A DNA stretch of 64,000 bases from an uncultured Candidatus Actinomarina sp. (GTDB lineage Bacteria > Actinomycetota > Acidimicrobiia > Actinomarinales > Actinomarinaceae): assembly GCA_902610815.1 (NCBI GenBank), contig CACLXG010000004.1:55369-119368 (forward strand), in the 5' to 3' direction. Positions 9,117-19,081 of the stretch are shown piece by piece. The notes beneath the pieces were generated by a model. The model saw nothing but the letters and a program-made list of their open reading frames with translations. It searched no databases and was not told the origin of the DNA. Position numbers and translations under genes: made by a program. Position 1 is the first letter of the stretch, and every line of letters begins with the position of its first letter.

Positions 9117-12073
9117 CAGCCAGTATATTTTTTCATTTCAGACTTAGTTCTATTTCCAGCTACACCGTCAGGAATTAATCCTACTTTTCTTTGAAATGCT
9201 TTTATTGCTTCCTTAGTGTAAGAACCTATTTTGCCATCTATTATTCCTGGGTTAAATCCATTATTAGCTAAGTATGTTTGGATATCTGTAACAGTATCAA
9301 GTTTTGCATTGGTATTGTTTCTTGGCTTGCAAATGTTTGCACTTTCACAACCTGTATAAGCTCTCATAGCTGCTTTAGTTTTATTGCCTACTATACCATC
9401 TGCAAATAAACCATTTTTACTTTGAAATTCCTTAATTGCATTTTTGGTTTTTGGCCCTGTTTGGCCATCAATTGGTCCTGGATTAAACCCATTATTCGAT
9501 AAAAATTGTTGAATATCTAATGTCGAATTAATTACAAGTGAAGAATTATTTTTTGGAACACAGGCATCATTTCCAGAGTTTGGATTTGCAACAGCTGTAG
9601 ATTCTGCATCTTGCACTTCACCATAAGTTGCTTGCCACCCTTCTTGAAAGATATTTGATGTAAAAACTGATGATGGAATAAAAGAATTACTTATTAGATT
9701 ATTAATGATATAAGACACTTCACCAATAGAAATTCTTCTAGTTGGGCAAAATTTGTCGGTTAGTGAGCTACAAGCTGGAATGGAATTGGTTGAAGCGAGG
9801 ATATTTATTTCATTAGTAAAGTTACTTGCACCATCATCAGAATATTTATCATTACTACCATTTAAATTGTCTGTCTCACCAGCATTTATTGCTACAACTA
9901 ATAAGCACGCAAATTGATCCCTAAAAACAGACTCAGATGGTTGATATTGAAATGGACCACCAATACACTTATTCATTCCATAATATGGAACAGCATTTAT
10001 TGCTTTTTGGTATGGGCTTTGATCGTCATCGCTGTAAGCATTTGGAGAATCTAAAGGTAATTGAGCTGCAATTACAACAATAGCAGCAGCTTCTTCTCTT
10101 GTAAGAGTCTTTGCTTGACAGGCAGAGGAAGTTTCATTGCATAAATTTAATAATCCTGATTTTGATAAAAGATTTAAACCTGCACTCGATGTAGCATATT
10201 GTGCAATATCTCCAGTAGATGTAGTAACATTGTCTGAATCTTGAGTTGAGTTATTTACAGTTATAGGACCAATACTTAATGTTGATACATCTGACTGGCT
10301 TGATGTTGAAAAGTAATGTGACGTAAAACCAAGTTGAGATTTAATATTTCTTCCAGATTTTTTAACAGATTTTGCGTAACCGTTCTTATAGCCTTTCATT
10401 GTTACTTCTAATGCTGCTCCAGACTCAGCAACAGATGAAACATAGATGTCAGTTATAGAATCAAAACAAGGTATATCGCCACAGAGTATATTTTTTGCTA
10501 ACTGATATGAAGAAAAGTCATATGACCAAGCAGCTTTTGAATTGCCAACTCTATTATCAACCGACCATGGGTCATCGACAGTCTTTAAGTAAGGCCAGGG
10601 CGTTGCTGAACCAAAACCTACGACGTTATCATTAGTTTTGCCACCAGTAGATGAAGAATAAAATGCTTGAATTACTGAACTTTGTGTGTACCCACCATCG
10701 TAGGTAATAACTTTACCAGCTGTATTATTAACTGCCTGTACCCAATTTGGACCAGCAATTTCTTTTAGATAACCATAATAATATTGGCTAGAAGCAGTAG
10801 AACCAATATGACACCAACAATATGATTGACGAGAATCAGACAATCCAGAATCAAAACTATTTTGTTTCGAGGGTTCGTTTTGTTTTAAATATTGAAATAC
10901 TGCATAGCTTCTACCTACTAAAGCCTGTGCCTCAAGAGCTTTAACATTCCAATGTGAAGGCATCTCGGCAAGCCCATATAGGTATTTTTCAATATTGACT
11001 GCTAATGAAACATGAAATCCTGACGAAACATTTTTTGATCTTATCTTAAGAACCCCATGCTTGTGCTCTCTTGGGCCGACCCTAATTCTTCCACCCTCTG
11101 ACCAACTGATTGAAATGTTGCATCCAGAAAGCTGTTTATTTATTAATGGGTGACCTGTAAAATAACAACCACCATTTGAATAAATTAAATTTATAGTTGC
11201 ACCACCACTAATTTTTAATTTACCAAAGGATGATTCACATGGCCCATCTGAACTAGCTTCTGATTTAATTTTTTCCAATGTAGCATCGTCAATCGACCCA
11301 GACTGATTAAGACCTACAGAAGCCTGATAACTTCTTAGTGCATTTGCTGTTTTTTCTCCAAATGCCCCATCTATTGGTCCAGGCTCAAAGCCACGAGAAG
11401 TTAAAAATGATTGCACTCCGGCAGTATTTGTCATACCATCTTGGCAAATATAAAGTGTTGGAGGGCTAGATGATGGGAGAGTAGTTAGTTGTATACTCTT
11501 AGCATTACGAGCAAGACCAACCCAAAGTGCATTGTTACTCGATGCAATATCTGGTGATGATAATTGAAGATTAGATAAAGTATTTACTGATGTACCTTGA
11601 AAATAATAGTTAACAACCTCTTCAGATGTACAGGAAGCAGTATTCTGACAAAAGTTAGCACCTAATTCCGTTAGACCTTTGGCACCGTACTGACTTAAAC
11701 CTACACCATGCCCCCAACCACTTCCTTTAAAAGTAAAACTTACGGAACTGTATCCACGCATGGCTTGTTTTGTTGCTGGCCCTACTACTCCATCGGCACT
11801 TAAACCAACAGTACTTTGGAAACTTTTTACAGCGCCATTGGTCCTGTTACCGGGAACACCATCGATTGGGCCAGGGTTGAATCCATTACAACTTAAAAAA
11901 GTTTGTATATCTTTGAGAGTATCTAAAGGAGCAACTGCATTATCGGCACAATTGAAAATTTTTGTATGTTTTATTTCTAAAGCATTTGCGGAAATTTTGA
12001 GGGTATTTAAAGCTGCGAAGCAAATAAATGTTATGAAAATTATCTTTGAAAAATTTCTTAGACCCTGTTTCAT
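9113..12073 (-). CDS. Secreted SpoIID-domain protein with four peptidoglycan-binding modules
   Basis: A 986-aa exported protein: N-terminal signal peptide (about 1-32); peptidoglycan-binding module 1 (QTFLSCNGFNPGPIDG onward); a GSGWGHGVGLSQYGAKG motif characteristic of SpoIID/LytB proteins; module 2 (SFLTSRGFEPGPIDG); the main SpoIID region with EMPSHWNVKALEAQALVGRSYA; an S-layer-homology-like stretch (LTREEAAAIVVIAAQ; FRDQFACLLVVA); and two C-terminal peptidoglycan-binding modules. SpoIID proteins are amidase enhancers or lytic transglycosylases acting on peptidoglycan, so a cell-wall role is likely. Module 2 interrupts the distance between the GWGHGVG motif and the rest of SpoIID. Start is ATG 12073; the stop overlaps tkt by four bases. 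Confidence 0.85.
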   Translation of the reverse strand: MKQGLRNFSKIIFITFICFAALNTLKISANALEIKHTKIFNCADNAVAPLDTLKDIQTFLSCNGFNPGPIDGVPGNRTNGAVKSFQSTVGLSADGVVGPATKQAMRGYSSVSFTFKGSGWGHGVGLSQYGAKGLTELGANFCQNTASCTSEEVVNYYFQGTSVNTLSNLQLSSPDIASSNNALWVGLARNAKSIQLTTLPSSSPPTLYICQDGMTNTAGVQSFLTSRGFEPGPIDGAFGEKTANALRSYQASVGLNQSGSIDDATLEKIKSEASSDGPCESSFGKLKISGGATINLIYSNGGCYFTGHPLINKQLSGCNISISWSEGGRIRVGPREHKHGVLKIRSKNVSSGFHVSLAVNIEKYLYGLAEMPSHWNVKALEAQALVGRSYAVFQYLKQNEPSKQNSFDSGLSDSRQSYCWCHIGSTASSQYYYGYLKEIAGPNWVQAVNNTAGKVITYDGGYTQSSVIQAFYSSSTGGKTNDNVVGFGSATPWPYLKTVDDPWSVDNRVGNSKAAWSYDFSSYQLAKNILCGDIPCFDSITDIYVSSVAESGAALEVTMKGYKNGYAKSVKKSGRNIKSQLGFTSHYFSTSSQSDVSTLSIGPITVNNSTQDSDNVTTSTGDIAQYATSSAGLNLLSKSGLLNLCNETSSACQAKTLTREEAAAIVVIAAQLPLDSPNAYSDDDQSPYQKAINAVPYYGMNKCIGGPFQYQPSESVFRDQFACLLVVAINAGETDNLNGSNDKYSDDGASNFTNEINILASTNSIPACSSLTDKFCPTRRISIGEVSYIINNLISNSFIPSSVFTSNIFQEGWQATYGEVQDAESTAVANPNSGNDACVPKNNSSLVINSTLDIQQFLSNNGFNPGPIDGQTGPKTKNAIKEFQSKNGLFADGIVGNKTKAAMRAYTGCESANICKPRNNTNAKLDTVTDIQTYLANNGFNPGIIDGKIGSYTKEAIKAFQRKVGLIPDGVAGNRTKSEMKKYTGC

Positions 12074-12103
12074 TACTTCATTTTAGATAGAATTCTATAA
12101 TTA

Positions 12104-12478
12104 TTACAATTCTTCATTTTTTTTCCAATTTCTAAAATATCCTGTTCCAAATTCAAACCCTATGTAAATTATATAAAGCATATAAGTGATAGGGAAAAGT
12201 ACTCCATTTAAACTTTGAAATAGATTAGGTACTAAAAAAGTTATGCTTGACAGCAAAATAATACCTAAAATTTTATTTTTTTTAAGTGCATTTAATCCAA
12301 AAATAATGAAGAAATAATACATTAAAAAAGAAATAATAAAATTCAACGACATGAATGAATCCATTGAATAATTATTTGTAATCGAAAGGAATAAAATAAA
12401 CAAAATTGTAATAGAGAATGCACTTCTAAAATTATTTTTAACAATTGTTTTTAACACATATAATATTGTAAAGTACAT
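12104..12478 (-). CDS. Small integral membrane protein, unknown
   Basis: About 124 residues with four hydrophobic segments (around FSITILFILFLSI, LNFIISFLMYYFFIIFGL, ILGIILLSSITFLVP, VLFPITYMLYIIYIGF) and a lysine-rich C-terminus. I do not recognise the family. I place the start at ATG 12478 rather than TTG 12484. The ATG forms one CATATG palindrome with the start of the divergent membrane gene, so the two coding regions begin back to back. It lies 30 bases upstream of the SpoIID gene on the same strand and may be cotranscribed with it. Confidence 0.6.
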   Translation of the reverse strand: MYFTILYVLKTIVKNNFRSAFSITILFILFLSITNNYSMDSFMSLNFIISFLMYYFFIIFGLNALKKNKILGIILLSSITFLVPNLFQSLNGVLFPITYMLYIIYIGFEFGTGYFRNWKKNEEL

Positions 12479-13141
12479 ATGCAATTGAGTGAATTTACCT
12501 TCGTATTTTTAACATTATGTATCCCTTTTTTAGGCTATATTGTCTACTCAACAAATCCGAAAAAAGGATTTAGTATATTATTTGTACTAATAATTGGGAT
12601 AAATATTCTTCTAAATCAAAATATTTTCTCTTTATTAGGTGTCCTTTTTTTAATATTGTATTTATATTCTTTTGAAAAAGAGGTAAGAAAATATTTTGTT
12701 TTCATGAGCATTGCCTCATTCGCAGTGGCTTCATTTAACCTAATTGGCCAAAATTTAATATCAAGCTTTTTACCTATTTTATTAGTATCATCAGTCTTTT
12801 CTTCAATGATGATTGGCCATTGGTTTTTAGTTGATCCAACAATAGAAAGAATAGGAATGAAAAATATTTCTAAATTTTCTTCAGGACTTTCTATTTTGTT
12901 GTCTTTTCTAGTATTTATAAATATTTATGAAAGTAGTTCCATGTTTTTTAGTAGTGTATCTGAAAATCTACTCAACAATGTTGTGATTTTTCTTTATTTA
13001 TCATCAGCATTATTATCATTTGGATCGCTGAAGTCACTACAGGAAAAATCTTACACAGGTGTAATGGCAAGTACAGGTTTAAGTTATTTGGCATTAATTG
13101 TTGCACTTGGTGCCTCTGGAACTTTAATACTTTCTGTTTAG
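12479..13141 (+). CDS. Polytopic membrane protein, unknown
   Basis: A 220-aa protein with about seven predicted hydrophobic helices and short, lightly charged loops. One loop holds GHWFLVDPTIERIG, which may be a family signature, but I cannot assign a family. ATG at 12479 is directly adjacent to the divergent start of the neighbouring small membrane protein. It ends 15 bases before the cobalamin adenosyltransferase and probably leads that operon (adenosyltransferase then leucyl aminopeptidase). Confidence 0.65.
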   Translation: MQLSEFTFVFLTLCIPFLGYIVYSTNPKKGFSILFVLIIGINILLNQNIFSLLGVLFLILYLYSFEKEVRKYFVFMSIASFAVASFNLIGQNLISSFLPILLVSSVFSSMMIGHWFLVDPTIERIGMKNISKFSSGLSILLSFLVFINIYESSSMFFSSVSENLLNNVVIFLYLSSALLSFGSLKSLQEKSYTGVMASTGLSYLALIVALGASGTLILSV

Positions 13142-13156
13142 CACTATTCTTAAGTC

Positions 13157-13699
13157 ATGAAAATCTACACAAAAAAAGGTGATAAAGGTAAAACAAGCTT
13201 ACTTTTTGGTACCTCTGTATCTAAGGACAATATCGCTCCTGAAGCTTATGGTTCAGTCGATGAATTGGTCGCTGCTCTCGGCCTTATTAGAAAAGAAGAG
13301 AAGCTTGATCATGAAACAAAAAATCTTGTATTAAAAATTCAAAGAGAATTATTTATTGTCGGTGCGGAATTAGCAACTTCTAAATCAAATAGAAAAAAAC
13401 TTAAACCCAATGAGACTTTAGTTACAGAGTCTATGGTTGATGAATTAGAAAAAGTAATAGATGAATTGACCGAAAAAAATGGCATTCCTGAATACTTTGT
13501 TGTACCAGGTAATAATAGTATTTCATCTAAATTTGACTGGTGCCGTGTTGTTTCACGTAGGGCAGAAAGAAGATGTGTAACTTGGAAAGAGTTGAATAAA
13601 CTCGAAGATTCTTTTGTCATAACATACTTGAATAGACTTTCTGATTTATTATGGATGATGGCTCGTAACTACGAAGATGAATGGACTGCAAGTAAATGA
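13157..13699 (+). CDS. pduO: PduO-type ATP:cob(I)alamin adenosyltransferase
   Basis: Transfers adenosyl from ATP to cob(I)alamin to make coenzyme B12. The N-terminal ATP-binding KIYTKKGDKGKTSLLFG, the conserved EAYGSVDELVAALG and the family hallmark SRRAERR (usual CRRAER) are all present in 180 aa. The enzyme implies a B12-dependent enzyme in this cell, such as methylmalonyl-CoA mutase or a class II ribonucleotide reductase; none lies in this window. Its TGA overlaps the ATG of the next gene by four bases, indicating translational coupling. Confidence 0.88.
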   Translation: MKIYTKKGDKGKTSLLFGTSVSKDNIAPEAYGSVDELVAALGLIRKEEKLDHETKNLVLKIQRELFIVGAELATSKSNRKKLKPNETLVTESMVDELEKVIDELTEKNGIPEYFVVPGNNSISSKFDWCRVVSRRAERRCVTWKELNKLEDSFVITYLNRLSDLLWMMARNYEDEWTASK

Positions 13700-15051
13700 A
13701 TGTAAAAGTTTTTTTTGTTAAAAATAAAGATTTATATTTAGAAGACGAATTAGAAAATATCGATTTAGTTAAAGATTTAATTCAAATTAATGGTTTTTCA
13801 TCAAAGTCAAGAGAAATAATATTTCTTCCAAGTGAGTGTATTAAAGATTATGATTCTGCTTTGCTCGTAGGTTTAGAGGGTTGTTCAAATAATTCTGACT
13901 ACTTAGACATTGGATTAAAAATAGGAAAATCACTCTCTCAAGATACCAAACTTACTTTTGCAAATTCAAAAAAATTAAATTTGTATCATGTTGAGTTTGG
14001 AATTTATTTATCACAATATAACTTCGATGAGTTCAAAACTGAACAGCAAGAATTATTTAATATTGAAATTGAAAGCAATAATAATTCAGACGAGATCAAA
14101 AGAAAAATTAAATCTGTTTTTTGGGTAAGAGACTTGGTCAATTATCCATCTAAAACAAAGTCTCCAGAATTCTTTATTCAGAAAGTTGAAGAATTAATTT
14201 CTGATTTAGAAATAAACTTAACTATTCATGATGATGATTGGCTTAGGAAAAATAATTTTGGTGGAGTAATTGGAGTTGGCCAAGGATCTGAGAGAAAGCC
14301 CAAATTCTTAATAGGTGAATTTAATCCAAATGCAAAGATACAAATTGCACTAATCGGGAAGGGAGTTTTATTTGATTCTGGAGGTCTGTCTCTAAAATCT
14401 CCCAGTGGAATGGAAACTATGAAAACTGATATGACTGGCGCAGCAACTGCATGGGGAGTTATGTCACTCGTTGCTAGCCAGGAATTAGATATTGGACTTA
14501 AGGTTTATACACCTTTAGTAGAAAATATGCCAAGTGGAAATGCAATAAGACCAGGCGATGTATTAACAATGAGGAATAATAAAACCATAGAAGTTTTAAA
14601 CACTGATGCTGAAGGAAGGCTAATAATGGCAGATGCCTTAGCTTATGCTAGCGAGCATAATCCAGATTTAATTTGTGATGTAGCAACATTAACGGGTGCT
14701 TCTTATGTAGCACTTGGCCTTGATATTGGTGCAGTTTTCTCTAATGATGATGAAACTTTAGAAAACTATTTATCTGCGAATAAAAATTCTCATGAAAAAT
14801 ATCATAATCTACCACTTGAAGAAAGTTACAAACCCCTCATAAAGTCTGTAATTGCAGACATGAAAAATACTGGCGGTAGGTTTGGTGGTGCAATTACCGC
14901 AGCACTTTTATTAGAAGAGTTTGTTGATGATATTAAGTGGCTTCATTTAGATATTGCTGGACCGGCAAGAAATAAAGACTCAAAAAGTGCTACTGGGTTT
15001 GGCACTATTGGTTTGTATAATTTTTTTGAAAGTTTTACGAAGAATCAGTAG
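13696..15051 (+). CDS. pepA: Leucyl aminopeptidase (M17)
   Basis: Two-zinc cytosolic aminopeptidase that removes N-terminal residues from peptides. The C-terminal catalytic domain holds GKGVLFDSGGLSLKS (metal Asp and catalytic Lys region), KTDMTGAA, and the signature NTDAEGRL with metal Asp/Glu and catalytic Arg. The N-terminal domain (to about residue 150) is diverged, as is normal. At 451 aa it is somewhat shorter than the 480-500 aa typical enzymes. It overlaps the upstream adenosyltransferase by four bases and the convergent penicillin-binding protein by 17. Confidence 0.92.
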   Translation: MNVKVFFVKNKDLYLEDELENIDLVKDLIQINGFSSKSREIIFLPSECIKDYDSALLVGLEGCSNNSDYLDIGLKIGKSLSQDTKLTFANSKKLNLYHVEFGIYLSQYNFDEFKTEQQELFNIEIESNNNSDEIKRKIKSVFWVRDLVNYPSKTKSPEFFIQKVEELISDLEINLTIHDDDWLRKNNFGGVIGVGQGSERKPKFLIGEFNPNAKIQIALIGKGVLFDSGGLSLKSPSGMETMKTDMTGAATAWGVMSLVASQELDIGLKVYTPLVENMPSGNAIRPGDVLTMRNNKTIEVLNTDAEGRLIMADALAYASEHNPDLICDVATLTGASYVALGLDIGAVFSNDDETLENYLSANKNSHEKYHNLPLEESYKPLIKSVIADMKNTGGRFGGAITAALLLEEFVDDIKWLHLDIAGPARNKDSKSATGFGTIGLYNFFESFTKNQ

Positions 15052-17917
15052 ACGAACTATCCACGTAAATTATAAGAGTATCTCCTGTAGAAACAACACC
15101 ACCTTGAGCCACATTAGTTCCAATCACTTTTCCTTCACATCCTTGAAGTTCTGATGTTTGGAAGTTCTTTTTGAAAAATAGAATAATACTATTTTCACGC
15201 ATAAATTCTTTAATTAAACTTTCAGCTTCATCACTTGAATAAAAACATGGTGGAATATTTGGTATATTAGCTGAAAGTTTTTTACCAGAAACCTCCAATA
15301 AAATTTCTGTACCTTCTGGAACTTCCTCTTCAAATTCTATGTCCTGTGTTAACACTAATCCTGGTGCTTCGTCAGAATCAATTAATGTAATTTTTGGAAG
15401 TAAATAGTTTGAAAATGCTATTTCTTCAGCATCAATTATATTAAGTCCCTCCAATGCAGGTATGTTTACAGTCGGTATTTCATAATATTTTTCAATGTCA
15501 CTTGGGTCAGATGGCCATTCAACTATTGGGAGATCCTCTGTAACTTTATTCATGAACTCCTTCCACATAGGGGCAGGAACTCTTCCACCAGATACATTTT
15601 TAATGAGTTCTCCATTAATTTCTACATTAGTAAGTGGAAGCTGTTCTTCCGCAAAACCTACCCAGACTGAAGAAGTGTATTGTGGAATAAATCCGATAAA
15701 CCAGGCCTCTCTAAATCCTTGATGTGTACCAGTCTTTCCTGCAATTGGCCTATCATCTAATACTGCCCTAGTTCCAGTACCAAATTGTGCAGCAACTTCA
15801 AGTGTTTTTCTTACAGCTGCAGCCGCACCCGGATCTGGTATAGAAACTCTTTGTGAAACTATATTTTGGTACAACACTTGACCACTTGAGTCTTCAATCC
15901 TTTCTATAAGATAAGTTGGAGCTAAGAGGCCGTTAGTTGCAAATGATGAATACGCTGATGCAATTTCAATTGGTGTAACAGCTCCCGCACCAAGTGTTAG
16001 TGAAATAACAGGATCTATTTTAGAATCTATACCAATCCTATTTGCTGTTGAGGCAAGCTTTTCTCCACCGAGCTCAGATGCCATTTGAGCAAATACTGTA
16101 TTTATTGATCTTCTTGTAGCTTCTTCTAGGGAAATCATTCCAGATGTATCTAATAGTTTTATTGATCTGTTGTATTCACTTTTATCAATGCATGGTTTAA
16201 AGATATATTGTGTCTCACCTTCAATATTTATTTGAGTTAAATTTTCTTGGTTTGCAATTTCCTCTGGTTGAGTTATTACAGTTTGATCCTCTTCTAATTC
16301 GAGACCTTCAATGTCTTCTTGATAAAGAATAGGATTACCATTTTCATCAAATTGGCCCAAGGCCTTACCTATTTCTAATAGCTTTTCTTGATCATCTTCA
16401 AATTCTTCAATGTTTTCAACAAGTGGAAACTGTTCAATAAAATCCTTGTTTTTTAAATCTTCTACATGGTAACCAACGCATTGAAGCTCAATTGCTTTAT
16501 CTTGAGCATCGATTTTATTTAAATATCTATCAGCAGTAATAGATGTCCCATAATTTCTAACAACCCATTTTGTTCCTACGCCATCTGGAGCACATGGATA
16601 TCCGCAGTCAATCTCTACAGGGCTTCTTGAGTCTCTGTAGCTATATAACTTAGAGCCAGACTCTAATGCAGCCAATAAAGTTATTGGTTTGAATGCAGAT
16701 CCCGGGTTTCGTTTACCTTGTGTAGCGAGATTATATTGCTCTTCATCAAACGGAATGCCTGAAGCCATTACTTCAATTGCACCCGTGTAATTGTTAATTA
16801 ATGTTATAACCCCAGTCGGCTTTGGTTCTGATTCCGCATCCTCTTTTTCAGAAGGAACCCAACTATTAAGAACTTTATTAGCATGTTTTTGAAATTCTAA
16901 ATTTAACGTAATAAAAACATTCAAGCCTCCACCACCGGCACAAGAGGTGTCATCTGACGGACAACCAAAAATCTTTTTCTTTCGCTCTTCTTTTGTATTG
17001 CCCAATACAGCAAATTGAGGATCATTTAGAAGCTGTCTTTTGACTTCTGCAACAACATGTTCTGCCTGGGAATCTATCTCTCTTGATTCTATAACACTTA
17101 AAGGTGCTAATTTTGCAGATCTTGCTTGAATGTCTACTATAAAACCCTCTTTAAGCATTATGTTCAGAACATCATTTCTTCTTTCAATCACTCTTTCAGG
17201 ATATTTTCTGGGATTGTAATACGCAGGACTTCGAATTATTACAACAAGTGTAGCTGCTTCGTCAAGAGTTATATCTTTAATATCTTTTCCAAAATATTCA
17301 TAAGCAGCTGATTGTATTCCATAAGCTCCAGAGCCCCAGTATATGGAATTTATATAATATTCTAAGATTTGATCTTTCGTATATCTACGTTCTAGTTCTG
17401 CAGCCACAACAGCTTCAGCAACTTTTCTTCTAACAGAAATTTCATCACCAACAAAAGACTGTTTAGCTACTTGTGATGTAATTGTGGACCCTCCTCTTGT
17501 AACGCCTCTTAAATTATCTAGTGCAGCACTCAAGATCGCAACAAAATCAACTCCTTCATGTAAGTAGTAATTACTATCTTCAGCAGCTAACAAAGTATTG
17601 ATTACAAATGATGGAACTTCATCAAGAGGAATAGGGTCTCTGTTTAATCCATCATGCAATTCGTCTAAAATTTGATTGTCTGATGTTATGATTGTTGAAG
17701 GTTCTGAAAGTGACACAAAATTTAAAACCATACCTTCTGCTCTAGGAAGAAACCTTTCTTCAAGTGAAGTGACAACTTCCATACTAGATTTAATTGGTAG
17801 GAAGATAAAAAATCCTACCCAACCTGCTAGAAGAATGCTTGAAATAAGAATTATAAAGCCAGCAACATATCTTGAACCGTATCTAGTTTTTGATTCTAAA
17901 TTATGTATTTGTGCCAT
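15035..17917 (-). CDS. Class A penicillin-binding protein (transglycosylase/transpeptidase)
   Basis: Bifunctional peptidoglycan synthase. A short cytoplasmic tail and one membrane helix (about VAGFIILISSILLAGWVGFF) precede a GT51 transglycosylase domain (LLAAEDSNYYLHEGVDF, GGSTITSQVAKQ). The transpeptidase domain carries SxxK as SAFK, SxN as SIN in RRSINTVF, and KTGT. The C-terminal tail (from about ALEGLNIIDAEEIAF) has two PASTA-like repeats, fitting actinobacterial PonA-type proteins. I prefer ATG 17917 (960 aa), which has AAAGG upstream, over ATG 17950. The 3' end overlaps pepA. Confidence 0.93.
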   Translation of the reverse strand: MAQIHNLESKTRYGSRYVAGFIILISSILLAGWVGFFIFLPIKSSMEVVTSLEERFLPRAEGMVLNFVSLSEPSTIITSDNQILDELHDGLNRDPIPLDEVPSFVINTLLAAEDSNYYLHEGVDFVAILSAALDNLRGVTRGGSTITSQVAKQSFVGDEISVRRKVAEAVVAAELERRYTKDQILEYYINSIYWGSGAYGIQSAAYEYFGKDIKDITLDEAATLVVIIRSPAYYNPRKYPERVIERRNDVLNIMLKEGFIVDIQARSAKLAPLSVIESREIDSQAEHVVAEVKRQLLNDPQFAVLGNTKEERKKKIFGCPSDDTSCAGGGGLNVFITLNLEFQKHANKVLNSWVPSEKEDAESEPKPTGVITLINNYTGAIEVMASGIPFDEEQYNLATQGKRNPGSAFKPITLLAALESGSKLYSYRDSRSPVEIDCGYPCAPDGVGTKWVVRNYGTSITADRYLNKIDAQDKAIELQCVGYHVEDLKNKDFIEQFPLVENIEEFEDDQEKLLEIGKALGQFDENGNPILYQEDIEGLELEEDQTVITQPEEIANQENLTQINIEGETQYIFKPCIDKSEYNRSIKLLDTSGMISLEEATRRSINTVFAQMASELGGEKLASTANRIGIDSKIDPVISLTLGAGAVTPIEIASAYSSFATNGLLAPTYLIERIEDSSGQVLYQNIVSQRVSIPDPGAAAAVRKTLEVAAQFGTGTRAVLDDRPIAGKTGTHQGFREAWFIGFIPQYTSSVWVGFAEEQLPLTNVEINGELIKNVSGGRVPAPMWKEFMNKVTEDLPIVEWPSDPSDIEKYYEIPTVNIPALEGLNIIDAEEIAFSNYLLPKITLIDSDEAPGLVLTQDIEFEEEVPEGTEILLEVSGKKLSANIPNIPPCFYSSDEAESLIKEFMRENSIILFFKKNFQTSELQGCEGKVIGTNVAQGGVVSTGDTLIIYVDSSSTDSS

Positions 17918-17954
17918 ATGAAAATGATAACCTTTATAATTACAAACCATTACT

Positions 17955-17983
17955 TTGTGAAGTTAAATTTCTAGCCTTATAAA
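17955..17983 (+). promoter_or_regulatory. Probable sigma-70-type promoter of prpC
   Basis: TTGTGA at 17955-17960, a 17-nt spacer and TATAAA at 17978-17983 give a well-spaced -35/-10 pair. Transcription would start near 17990, leaving a leader of under 20 bases before the prpC ATG at 18008. It lies in the 90-bp divergent gap with the penicillin-binding protein gene. Confidence 0.5.
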
Positions 17984-18007
17984 TGTTAATACTGTACAAT
18001 TGAAGCG

Positions 18008-19078
18008 ATGGATTATTCACCTGGTTTAAGAGGAGTCATTGCAGGAGAAACAGCAATCTCAACAGTTGGTAAAGAGGGAACTTCACTTAGATATAGAGGA
18101 TATGATGCAACTGGACTTACATCCAACAATACTTATGAAGAAGTTGCATCTCTAATACTTACAGATACATTAGAAGATAAAAATTTTAAGAAAAGTTTCT
18201 CCAAATATTATTTAGAGACTACAAAAGACACAAAGTTAAATGAATTACTTTCAGAAATAAAAGAAAAACTACATCCTATGGATGTTGTTAGGACAATAGT
18301 TTCTTACAAGGGTGAATTGACTACTCTTAGAAAAAAAAGTTTAGATAATGAAGATAAAACTGAACTATCAGCAAGAATCACCGCAATAGTCTGTTATATA
18401 ATTGCCTCTTACCATTCAGAAGCATGTGATATGTTAGACAAGCAGTATTTGGTTGCTAGCTCTCTTTTGCCTAATGGGACATCAAAAGAAAAATTAGAAG
18501 CTTTAGATGATATGTTGATTTTGTATGCCGAACATGGTTTTAATGCTTCAACCTTCGCAACTAGAGTTACAGCATCTACAAGAGCAGATTTAACTGGTGC
18601 TATAGTTTCAGGAATAGCAACACTTAAAGGAGAACTTCACGGTGGAGCTAACGAAAGAGCGGTAGAGCTTATTAATTCCTTCGAAAATCTTGATGATGCA
18701 GAAAAAGGAATTAAATTACTACTAGAACAAAAAACAAAAATTATGGGCTTTGGTCATGGTGTTTATAAAATACAAGACCCAAGAAGTCCTATTGTCAAAA
18801 ATTGGGTATCAAAATTAGTCAATAATGATGAATCTAAGAATAGATTTGAGATTGCCCAAAAAATTGACCAAATTATGGATGAAGAAAAAAATCTTTTTCC
18901 AAATGTAGATTTTTATGGAGGTCTACTTTTAGCTGAACTTGGGTTTGAAGTTGATTTATTTACTCCAATTTTTGTTGCCGGACGTTCAGTTGGCTGGGCA
19001 TCACATTATTTTGAACAAAGAGAACAAGATATTTTGATTAGGCCTGCAGCCAAATATACCGGACCTTCTGAAAGATAG
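18008..19078 (+). CDS. prpC: Citrate/2-methylcitrate synthase
   Basis: Condenses acetyl-CoA or propionyl-CoA with oxaloacetate. Conserved features: an N-terminal RGVIAGETAIS and LRYRGYDATGL, active-site His in GELHGGANERAVE, a second His in GFGHGVYKIQDPRSP, and the catalytic Asp near LGFEVDLFTPIFVAGRSVGW. At 356 aa it is the short bacterial form. It is followed after three bases by a PrpD-family gene, which favours the 2-methylcitrate reaction, but the residues do not exclude ordinary citrate synthase and this may be the only such enzyme in the cell. Confidence 0.88.
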   Translation: MDYSPGLRGVIAGETAISTVGKEGTSLRYRGYDATGLTSNNTYEEVASLILTDTLEDKNFKKSFSKYYLETTKDTKLNELLSEIKEKLHPMDVVRTIVSYKGELTTLRKKSLDNEDKTELSARITAIVCYIIASYHSEACDMLDKQYLVASSLLPNGTSKEKLEALDDMLILYAEHGFNASTFATRVTASTRADLTGAIVSGIATLKGELHGGANERAVELINSFENLDDAEKGIKLLLEQKTKIMGFGHGVYKIQDPRSPIVKNWVSKLVNNDESKNRFEIAQKIDQIMDEEKNLFPNVDFYGGLLLAELGFEVDLFTPIFVAGRSVGWASHYFEQREQDILIRPAAKYTGPSER

Positions 19079-19081
19079 TTT

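Noticed and set aside
17918..17950. Upstream ATG at 17950 for the penicillin-binding protein
   Set aside because: The extra eleven residues have no conserved feature and no ribosome-binding site, whereas AAAGG precedes ATG 17917.
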